Positions 1-5,471 of a stretch of DNA of 6,388 nucleotides are shown here, piece by piece; positions within the stretch are counted from its first letter, which is position 1, and the number at the start of each line of letters is the position of its first letter. The notes under the pieces were generated by a model. It was not told the DNA's origin. It saw only the letters and a program-made list of their open reading frames with translations, and did no database searches. This DNA is from Butyrivibrio sp. (GTDB lineage Bacteria > Bacillota_A > Clostridia > Lachnospirales > Lachnospiraceae): positions 1-6,388 of the forward strand of contig JAGOGF010000138.1 in NCBI GenBank assembly GCA_017996845.1. Reading direction: 5' to 3'. Position numbers and translations under genes: made by a program.

Positions 1-39
1 AGGAAACAAAAGAGGTAAGCGTGAAGAATAAAAGAAAGC
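1..39. other. left-edge flank, nothing recognised
   Basis: This short purine-rich stretch follows the araC stop codon in the direction of that gene's transcription. I see no hairpin with a T-tract on the minus strand, so the araC terminator is either outside the window or absent. Confidence 0.5.
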
Positions 40-813
40 TCATATTGGAGAAGGCTCTGTAAAATCACTTCTGAAAAAAAGATTTCGATATTCTTTTGGG
101 GTATATCCGGTTTCTTTCCGGAAGATTTTGATAAAATGACTTTGTGAACTGAATGAAAGAAAACTACTGATGTCCGCATAGGAATAGTCGGAGAACTTAA
201 GCATGTTCCCGGCTGTTTCGATGCGGCGTTTTGTTATATAAGAAGATATGGGCAGACCGGTCTCTTTATGAAACAGAACAGACAGATAGCTGGGATTCAG
301 TTTTATGTATTCGGCAAGCGCCTGAACTGTAATTTTTTCATGCAGGTGATAGTCGATATAGTCCATACATTGCAGGACGTTTTTGGAAAAAATGTTCTGT
401 TTGCGGATCCGAATCATTTTCTGCGTAAAAAAAGTGAGCATTTCTGTGTGCAGAGATACCACTTCATCCGTATTGCTGCATTTATCCGCTTTGCGAATAT
501 ACAGATCACTGATGTCGTAGGCAGTTTCGGAAGACATTCCGCCTTCAATTGCAAACCGGGTCGCAAGAGTAACAGAAGCAACAAACATATACTTGATGTT
601 TCGCAGTAGGTCATCAGAGAGATGTCCCAGATTCTGACAGGAAAAAAGACGCATCCCTTCTGCAACTGCATCAGGATCGCCGATCTTCAGGAGCTCATAC
701 TGCTTCATTTCCTCATCATAATAGTGATGTCTGAAATGGTTCTCCCGGTTCAGAAATTCCAGATAATGAACATCTGATTCCCTTAGCCTGCTTTGTTGTA
801 AGCGATTTGTCAT
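40..813 (-). CDS. AraC-family transcriptional regulator
   Basis: Predicted cytoplasmic DNA-binding regulator of 257 residues. The C-terminal third is a typical AraC/XylS double helix-turn-helix. The first helix-turn-helix is at about residues 161-182 (ITVQALAEYIKLNPSYLSVL) and the second at about 211-232, followed by the family signature FRKETGYTPKEYR at 231-243. The N-terminal 150 residues are a mostly helical domain without the classic cupin arabinose-binding look, so the effector cannot be named. The ATG at 813 is preferred because an AAAGGAAA ribosome binding site lies about 9 bases upstream. The frame stays open to a TTG at 861, which would add 16 residues but has no good ribosome site. 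The gene runs in the same direction as speA but is about 600 bp from it, so co-transcription is unlikely. It may regulate itself, judging by repeats in its promoter. Control of the polyamine genes is possible but unproven. The family call is firm; the target is unknown. Confidence 0.93.
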   Translation of the reverse strand: MTNRLQQSRLRESDVHYLEFLNRENHFRHHYYDEEMKQYELLKIGDPDAVAEGMRLFSCQNLGHLSDDLLRNIKYMFVASVTLATRFAIEGGMSSETAYDISDLYIRKADKCSNTDEVVSLHTEMLTFFTQKMIRIRKQNIFSKNVLQCMDYIDYHLHEKITVQALAEYIKLNPSYLSVLFHKETGLPISSYITKRRIETAGNMLKFSDYSYADISSFLSFSSQSHFIKIFRKETGYTPKEYRNLFFRSDFTEPSPI

Positions 814-911
814 AATACGGTTTCCTTTCGGGTGAAAAACGGTGCAGCTATCAGATACCAAATTCAGGAATAGGATCTCTTTGCTATCTCTCTGCTATAA
901 AATATACAATC

Positions 912-940
912 ATTATACTATAAAGACAATCAGAATGCTA
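912..940 (-). promoter_or_regulatory. probable araC promoter
   Basis: On the minus strand a perfect -10 box TATAAT lies at 917-912. Seventeen bases upstream the -35 position (940-935) reads TAGCAT, a poor match to TTGACA. A start near 905 would give a leader of about 90 bases to the ATG at 813. A good -10 with a poor -35 next to direct repeats fits an activator-dependent or self-regulated promoter. This is inference from consensus matching only. Confidence 0.4.
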
Positions 941-979
941 TAAATCAGAATACTGTCTGTGCTAAAACAGAATCAGAAA
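928..979. repeat. direct repeats AATCAGAAT, possible regulator half-sites
   Basis: The 9-mer AATCAGAAT occurs at 928-936 and 943-951, a 15-base period, with a one-mismatch copy AATCAGAAA at 971-979. The shorter word CTATAAA also recurs at 895-901, 918-924 and 938-944. The 9-mers cover and extend upstream of the -35 region of the proposed araC promoter. Tandem direct half-sites are the usual form of AraC-family operators, so autoregulation is plausible. The region is AT-rich, so some repetition could be chance. Confidence 0.45.
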
Positions 980-1054
980 GGTTGTGTGCAAAAAAATGCA
1001 GGAAAGAAAATCAACTGACAGCTGTAGCATAAGCACATAATAGCAGGGGCAGAT

Positions 1055-1222
1055 ATGAGCAGTATAAATAAATCAAGAGAAAAAAGAATCCGGCAGCAGC
1101 CGGCTAGCAGTCAGGAAGAGACAGGCTGGATCAGATGTATGGGACAAAGGGAAGTTCCGATTCTGACACCGCCATTTGGGATGATGCTGATAGAGAGTCA
1201 GAACCATCTGGTAAGACGTTAG
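1055..1222 (+). CDS. doubtful small ORF or gene remnant, 55 codons
   Basis: An ATG at 1055 is preceded by AGGGG at 1045-1049, five bases away. It opens a 55-codon frame (starts MSSINKSREK, ends ESQNHLVRR) closed by TAG at 1220-1222. Past that amber codon the same frame continues for 18 sense codons (AADRYPRFGYPVQVKGSI) to TAA at 1277-1279, with codon choice like the neighbouring genes. This suggests either a short gene or a roughly 74-codon gene broken by a nonsense mutation. The long inverted repeat at 1291-1335 begins 11 bases after the TAA. I do not recognise the protein; it has no membrane segment or known motif that I can see. A competing frame at 1135-1404 is less convincing because it reads through the inverted repeat. 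No strong promoter is visible: CTGACA (1015-1020) and CATAAT (1036-1041) are only 15 bases apart. It may be non-coding. Confidence 0.3.
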   Translation: MSSINKSREKRIRQQPASSQEETGWIRCMGQREVPILTPPFGMMLIESQNHLVRR

Positions 1223-1290
1223 GCAGCAGATCGGTATCCGCGTTTTGGATATCCTGTTCAAGTAAAGGGCAGCATTTAACCTATATGAAA

Positions 1291-1335
1291 ATCGGGGAAC
1301 TTTTTGAATTAAGTTATTTCAAAAAGTTCCCCGAT
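1291..1335. repeat. perfect 18-bp inverted repeat (long hairpin) downstream of speA
   Basis: The arm ATCGGGGAACTTTTTGAA (1291-1308) is matched exactly by its reverse complement at 1318-1335, with a 9-base spacer TTAAGTTAT. The repeat lies about 75 bp beyond the speA stop codon and just after the end of the small plus-strand frame, the place expected for a terminator between convergent transcripts. The flanks are not classic: on the minus strand the stem is followed only by a short T-run (GATTTTC), and on the plus strand by AATGATATGC. The T and A runs lie inside the stem instead. It could be a weak terminator or mRNA-stabilising hairpin for speA, or a palindromic repeat with other copies in the genome. 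Confidence 0.75.
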
Positions 1336-1410
1336 AATGATATGCAAATGCTTTTAAAATCAAATTTTATTGTAAAAAAGAGAATGCAAAGATGTCCAAA
1401 ATGAAATGCA

Positions 1411-2868
1411 TCAGGTCAGATCTTTCAGAATCTGTATGTAATCCACATGCGGATCAGCGGTACCCTGCAGGGAACTGCCTTTTTCTCTTGCGAACAGGAT
1501 GTGATCGATGATCTCCTGCGTGATCAGTTCGCCGGGAGCCAAAATCGGAATACCCGGCGGATAACACATGACGGATTCACCGCAGATACAGCCGGCAGAT
1601 TCCCCGATTGGAACACTTTCCTTTTCTGCATAGAAGGATTTCTGCGGACTGTAGACAACTTCCGGCTGTACGGAATCTACAAAGGCATGATCCAGCGGCG
1701 GTTTCTGGTACAGACGTTTGATATCCTCAAAGGCACCGACCAGACGCTCGATATCCTGAATCCGATCTCCGATGGAGATGTAGGCCATAATATTGCCGAT
1801 GTCCCCGAATTCCATCTGAATATCATATTCATCCCGCATCAGATCATATACTTCAATACCAGTCAGACCGATTCCTTTGGTATAAACACACAGCTTTGTG
1901 ACATCATAGTCATAAATGCTCTTTCCATCGATCAACTCTTTACCATAGGCATAATATCCACCGATCTGATTGATCTCGTCTCTGGCATATTCAGCCATCT
2001 CCACAACCTTGGCAAAACTCATCTCTCCGCGAAGCGCAAGATTACGGCGGGAGATATCAAGACTGGATAAGAGTAAATAACTGGCGCTGGTTGTCTGGGT
2101 CAGATTGATGATCGAGCGCACATGATCACGATCCATAGTGTCTGCAAGAAGCAGGCAGGAACTCTGGGTCAGGCTTCCGCCGGATTTGTGCATGGATACC
2201 GCTGCCATATCTGCACCAGCCGCCATAGCGGATATGGGCAGACCATGTCCGAAGTACAGATGCGTGCCATGCGCTTCATCAACCAGTACTTTCATCCCGC
2301 GCGCATGTGCAAGTTCTGTGATCCCCTTCAGGTCGGAGCAGATTCCATAATAAGTCGGGTTGTTAACCAGAACGGCAACTGCATCCGGATTGGCTTCCAT
2401 CGCATCCTGCACGTCACCGGTTTCCATCCCGAGAGCAACGCCGATAACCTTGTGAATCTGCGGGCGTACATAAACAGGCGTTGCGCCGCACAGAATCAGG
2501 GCATTGATGACACTTTTATGCACGTTTCTCGGCAATATGATCTTATCCCCTGATTTGCAGACGGACAGAATCATACTTTGCACTGCACTGGTCGTTCCCC
2601 CTACCATGAAAAAGGAACTTGCAGCGCCGAAAGCTTCCGCCATCAGGTCCTCAGCTTCCGCAATAACGGAAACCGGATTGCAAAGATTATCCAGTGGTTT
2701 CATACTGTTGACGTCAAGACTGACACACTGTTCTCCAAGGAGTTTTGCCAGTTCCGGGTTTCCGCGGCCGCGTTTATGTCCGGGAACATCGAAGGGAACA
2801 ACTCTCTTTTTCTTAAAATTTTCAAGGGCTTCATAAATTGGCGCCTTTGCCTGCCGCTCAAGATCCAT
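1411..2868 (-). CDS. speA: Arginine decarboxylase, short fold-type-I PLP enzyme (Orn/Lys/Arg decarboxylase family)
   Basis: Cytoplasmic PLP enzyme of 485 residues that would decarboxylate arginine to agmatine and CO2, the first step of putrescine synthesis. Family marks in order are VPGHKRG (28-34), GGTTSA near 90-95 for phosphate binding, DEAHGTH (197-203) with Asp197 placed to hold the PLP ring nitrogen, SMHKSGG (225-231) with Lys228 as the Schiff-base lysine, and the C-terminal YPPGIPILAPGE (436-447). The length matches Bacillus-type SpeA (about 490) and not the roughly 750-residue acid-stress AdiA/CadA enzymes. The start at 2868 is supported by GAGGT (2880-2876 on the minus strand) seven bases upstream. 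It is transcribed away from the speE operon, from a shared control region. Relatives of this fold also act on lysine or ornithine, and sequence alone does not settle the substrate. Arginine is favoured by the length and the polyamine context. No disruption is seen. Confidence 0.88.
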   Translation of the reverse strand: MDLERQAKAPIYEALENFKKKRVVPFDVPGHKRGRGNPELAKLLGEQCVSLDVNSMKPLDNLCNPVSVIAEAEDLMAEAFGAASSFFMVGGTTSAVQSMILSVCKSGDKIILPRNVHKSVINALILCGATPVYVRPQIHKVIGVALGMETGDVQDAMEANPDAVAVLVNNPTYYGICSDLKGITELAHARGMKVLVDEAHGTHLYFGHGLPISAMAAGADMAAVSMHKSGGSLTQSSCLLLADTMDRDHVRSIINLTQTTSASYLLLSSLDISRRNLALRGEMSFAKVVEMAEYARDEINQIGGYYAYGKELIDGKSIYDYDVTKLCVYTKGIGLTGIEVYDLMRDEYDIQMEFGDIGNIMAYISIGDRIQDIERLVGAFEDIKRLYQKPPLDHAFVDSVQPEVVYSPQKSFYAEKESVPIGESAGCICGESVMCYPPGIPILAPGELITQEIIDHILFAREKGSSLQGTADPHVDYIQILKDLT

Positions 2869-2936
2869 TGCATTTACCTCATAAATATTCTTTGAAATTT
2901 ACATGATCAGATATAATTCCATAAAACAGTGAACTG

Positions 2937-2965
2937 ATTATAGCATACTCCTTTATCTGAAAAAA
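2937..2965 (-). promoter_or_regulatory. probable speA promoter (extended -10)
   Basis: On the minus strand TGCTATAAT gives a perfect -10 hexamer (2942-2937) directly preceded by an extended TGn element. At a 17-base spacing the -35 position (2965-2960) is TTTTTT, a weak match, which an extended -10 can compensate. Transcription would start near 2930, leaving a leader of about 60 bases before the speA ATG. The small palindrome CAGTGAACTG (2927-2936) sits at the predicted start site and could be an operator. Confidence 0.5.
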
Positions 2966-3051
2966 CAGTAATTTCACCGAACAGGATTCAGAAGGCAGAG
3001 AAATATTATACAATTGATTAACGGCAGATCATTAGATTGATTCCAGATGGG

Positions 3052-3154
3052 AGTACAGTTGCAAATTCTGTTAAGATAATCGGCAGGCGCCATTTCAGGA
3101 TAGGGAAACGCTTGAAAAATATGTGGAATGGTATTTATCCAGGTAAAATCATAC
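3052..3154 (+). ncRNA. possible leader or small RNA ending at the terminator before speE
   Basis: Between the speA promoter and the terminator at 3155-3200 there is no plus-strand gene, so the terminator must end some short RNA or read-through transcript. A tentative promoter is AGTACA (3052-3057), a 17-base spacer, and GATAAT (3075-3080), giving a start near 3087 and an RNA of about 110 bases. A weak hairpin can form from TTTCAGG (3093-3099) with CTTGAAA (3111-3117). ACGCT (3108-3112) could pair with the terminator's left arm AGCGT (3155-3159) as a small antiterminator. I recognise no known riboswitch class here. The rest of the 2869-3314 gap shows only promoter-like elements. Confidence 0.3.
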
Positions 3155-3200
3155 AGCGTATGGATGCGTAAAAATCCATACGCTTTTTCTGTATTTTTTT
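3155..3200 (+). terminator. intrinsic terminator upstream of speE
   Basis: A perfect 11-bp stem is formed by AGCGTATGGAT (3155-3165) and ATCCATACGCT (3174-3184), with an 8-base loop GCGTAAAA. A T-rich tail follows (a run of five T from 3184, then seven T at 3194-3200). It works only in the plus direction, since the minus-strand side has no T-tract. It lies 115 bp before the speE ATG and has no plus-strand gene upstream, which makes it either an attenuator in the operon leader or the end of a small RNA. Confidence 0.85.
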
Positions 3201-3201
3201 A

Positions 3202-3230
3202 TTGTAAAGAGCTTCTGCGGATGTTACTAT
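3202..3230 (+). promoter_or_regulatory. probable promoter of the speE operon
   Basis: Directly after the terminator, TTGTAA (3202-3207) is followed after 17 bases by TACTAT (3225-3230), and the -10 is preceded by TGT, an extended -10 element. Transcription would start near 3237, giving a leader of about 78 bases to the speE ATG. If this is the main promoter, the terminator upstream isolates the operon from an upstream transcript and does not attenuate it. The match is moderate and untested. Confidence 0.45.
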
Positions 3231-3314
3231 TTGCGTGAATGGATATGATGTGTTAAGTACTCCGGATCCGGTACAGGCAGGGTGTGGGGCAGAGGAAGAA
3301 AGGAAACAGAAAGA

Positions 3315-4199
3315 ATGGCAGAACGGGCGGATAAGATTGATATTACGGTTTCGGAGTTCTATACCGAAAACGTGAAGATGAATATACGGGTGGAAAGGCA
3401 GTTATACAGCGCAGAAAGTGAATTTCAGCGAATTGATGTATTCGAATCGCAGGAATTCGGCAGATTTCTGACACTGGATGGAGATATCCTTTTTTCGGAA
3501 GCAGATGAATTTATTTATAATGAAATGGTAACACATGTGCCGATGGCGGTGCATCCGCATGCGGAGAAAGTACTGATCATAGGAGGCGGTGACGGCGGAG
3601 TGGCGCGTGAGTTTGCGCATTATCCGGAGCTGAAAGAGATCTGTGTGGTAGAACCGGATGAGCAGATGGTGGATGTCTGCAGGAAGTATTTTCCGGATGC
3701 GGCAAAAGGACTGGACGAACCAAGGGTACAGGTGATTTATCAGGACGGACTGCGCTTTCTGCGCGGACGTGAAAATGAATATGACATTATCATCAATGAT
3801 TCGACGGATCCGTTTGGACATACAGAAGGTTTGTTTACAAAAGAATTTTATGGAAGCTGTTTCCGTGCACTGAAGGAAGACGGGATCATGGTATATCAGC
3901 ATGGGAGCCCATTCTTTGATGAGGATGAAAGCGCATTCCGTGCGATGCATAGGAAAGTATACCAGAGCTTCCCGATCAGCCGCGTATATCAGGCGCACAT
4001 ACCGACCTGCCCGTCAGGCTACTGGATGTTTGGCTTTGCCAGTAAGAAGTATCATCCGATTGATGATTTTAATGCGGCACGCTGGAAGGCAAGAGGCATT
4101 CAAACAGAGTATTATACGACCAATCTGCATATCGGCGCATTTATGCTGCCCAGATACATTGAAGATATTTTGGAAGAGGAGGAAAGAAAACATGGCTAA
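3315..4199 (+). CDS. speE: Spermidine synthase (polyamine aminopropyltransferase) homologue
   Basis: Cytoplasmic Rossmann-fold enzyme of 294 residues. The classical reaction moves an aminopropyl group from decarboxylated S-adenosylmethionine to putrescine, giving spermidine. Visible marks: LDGDILFSEADEFIYNEM (54-71), nucleotide-binding IGGGDGGVARE (89-99) with Asp93, Glu113 for ribose binding, the catalytic loop DSTDP (162-166) with both aspartates, Gln195, and the C-terminal His272/LPRYIEDIL. The length is normal. Departures from well-known family members: the loop after DSTDP reads FGHTEGLF where many have GPA, and IPTCPSG carries Cys232 where human, B. subtilis, E. coli and T. maritima enzymes, as I recall them, have a tyrosine that contacts the amine substrate. 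The ATG at 3315 follows AGGAAA (3301-3306); an upstream GTG at 3282 is open but lacks its own site. It overlaps the next gene by 8 bp, so translation is probably coupled. Family membership is firm; exact substrate is open because no speD is nearby. Confidence 0.9.
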   Translation: MAERADKIDITVSEFYTENVKMNIRVERQLYSAESEFQRIDVFESQEFGRFLTLDGDILFSEADEFIYNEMVTHVPMAVHPHAEKVLIIGGGDGGVAREFAHYPELKEICVVEPDEQMVDVCRKYFPDAAKGLDEPRVQVIYQDGLRFLRGRENEYDIIINDSTDPFGHTEGLFTKEFYGSCFRALKEDGIMVYQHGSPFFDEDESAFRAMHRKVYQSFPISRVYQAHIPTCPSGYWMFGFASKKYHPIDDFNAARWKARGIQTEYYTTNLHIGAFMLPRYIEDILEEEERKHG

Positions 4200-5451
4200 G
4201 GTACTGGTAATCGGTTGCGGCGGAGTTGCACAGGTGGCAATCCGCAAATGCTGTCAGAACAGCGGGGTATTCACAGACATCTGTATTGCGAGCAGAACTG
4301 TCAGTAAATGTGAGGCGCTGAAGGAAAAAATTCAGAAAACGACGAAAACAAAAATCGAAACGGCACAGGTGGATGCGGATGATACAGCGCAGCTGGTGCA
4401 GCTGATTCGTTCCTATCAGCCGGATACGGTTCTCAATGTTGCGCTTCCTTATCAGGATCTGACGATTATGGATGCCTGTCTGGAAACCGGCGTGAATTAC
4501 GTAGATACGGCGAACTATGAACCGGAGAATACAGATGATCCGAAGTGGAGAGCGGTTTATGAAAAGCGCTGCAAGGAGCTTGGATTCTCTGCTTATTTTG
4601 ATTATTCCTGGCAGTGGGCATATCAGGAGAAGTTTAAGGCGGCAGGTCTTACGGCACTTTGCGGAACAGGATTTGATCCGGGCGTTACAAGTGTTTATGC
4701 GGCATATGCCAAAAAGCACTATTTTGATACCATTGATACCATAGACATTCTCGATTGCAACGGTGGTGATCACGGCTATGCATTTGCTACCAATTTTAAT
4801 CCGGAGATCAATCTGCGTGAAGTATCTGCAGCGGGCAGTTACATAGAGAATGGCAAGTGGATAGAGATCGCACCGATGAGCATCAAGCGTGCGTATGATT
4901 TCAAAGGCGTCGGACAAAAGGATATGTACCTGCTCCATCATGAAGAAATTGAGGCACTTGCAAAGCATATGCCGGAAGTAAAGAGAATCCGTTTCTTCAT
5001 GACTTTCGGACAAAGCTATCTGGATCATATGCGTTGTCTGGAAGACGTAGGGATGTTATCCACAACACCGGTTCAGTATGAAGGCAGAGAAATTGTGCCG
5101 ATTCAGTTCCTGAAGGCTCTTTTACCGGATCCCGCTTCTCTTGGTCCGCGCACAAAGGGCAAAACAAACATCGGATGTATCTTTACCGGGAAAAAAGATG
5201 GTAAAGAAAAGAAAATTTACATCTATAACATCTGTGATCACGAGGAATGCTACCGGGAGGTAGAAAGTCAGGCAATCAGCTATACAACAGGTGTTCCGGC
5301 CATGATCGGAACCATGCTGGTAGTGAATGGACTTTGGAAGGCACCCGGTGTATTCACCACAGATGAATTTGATCCGGATCCATATATGGAGGCACTGAAT
5401 CAATGGGGACTTCCCTGGGAAGTGGATGAAAATCCGGTTCTGGTGGATTAA
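4192..5451 (+). CDS. Carboxy(nor)spermidine dehydrogenase/synthase, saccharopine dehydrogenase-like
   Basis: Cytoplasmic NAD(P)H-dependent enzyme of 419 residues. It would condense aspartate semialdehyde with putrescine (or diaminopropane) and reduce the imine, giving carboxyspermidine (or carboxynorspermidine). The N-terminus is a Rossmann fold with VLVIGCGGVAQ (4-14). The middle has CGTGFDPG (157-164) and NGGDHGY (190-196), conserved in this saccharopine dehydrogenase-like family. The C-terminal part contains AISYTTGVPAMIG and ends with a GLPW segment. The ATG at 4192 is chosen because GAGGAGG (4176-4182) lies nine bases upstream, inside the end of speE. The frame is open further upstream within speE, but that part has no homology look. 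NspC follows 20 bp downstream, and the pair is the usual two-step, SpeD-independent route to spermidine. True saccharopine (lysine) metabolism is unlikely given the neighbours. Use of agmatine as the amine is a further possibility. Confidence 0.9.
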   Translation: MAKVLVIGCGGVAQVAIRKCCQNSGVFTDICIASRTVSKCEALKEKIQKTTKTKIETAQVDADDTAQLVQLIRSYQPDTVLNVALPYQDLTIMDACLETGVNYVDTANYEPENTDDPKWRAVYEKRCKELGFSAYFDYSWQWAYQEKFKAAGLTALCGTGFDPGVTSVYAAYAKKHYFDTIDTIDILDCNGGDHGYAFATNFNPEINLREVSAAGSYIENGKWIEIAPMSIKRAYDFKGVGQKDMYLLHHEEIEALAKHMPEVKRIRFFMTFGQSYLDHMRCLEDVGMLSTTPVQYEGREIVPIQFLKALLPDPASLGPRTKGKTNIGCIFTGKKDGKEKKIYIYNICDHEECYREVESQAISYTTGVPAMIGTMLVVNGLWKAPGVFTTDEFDPDPYMEALNQWGLPWEVDENPVLVD

Positions 5452-5471
5452 GAATATCAGAGAGGAAGAGA

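Noticed and set aside
814..861. A 16-residue N-terminal extension of the AraC protein from a TTG
   Set aside because: The ATG at 813 has a good ribosome site and the extension has none, so the shorter protein is preferred.
1135..1404. An 89-codon open frame on the plus strand
   Set aside because: It reads straight through the perfect inverted repeat, has no convincing ribosome site and resembles no protein I know.
3121..3171. A 16-codon plus-strand frame (starts MWNGIYPG) ending in the terminator loop, which could be a leader peptide
   Set aside because: There is no ribosome site at proper distance (AGGGA is about 14 bases away) and no run of arginine, methionine or other sensing codons; it is most likely chance.
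3087..3200. A known riboswitch (guanidine, SAM, cyclic dinucleotide, THF) in the speE leader
   Set aside because: I could not match the conserved core bases of any class I know; a covariance search is needed before any claim.
3257..3274. A small hairpin and the palindrome CCGGATCCGG in the speE leader
   Set aside because: The stem is only four to five base pairs with mismatches inside; too weak to call a regulatory structure.
3402..3998. A 198-codon minus-strand open frame opposite speE
   Set aside because: It is a shadow of speE, with no recognisable motifs and no start context.
4141..5028. A 295-codon minus-strand open frame opposite the dehydrogenase gene
   Set aside because: It is the antisense shadow of a well-supported conserved gene; its composition is rich in Cys, Ile and Arg with no domain.
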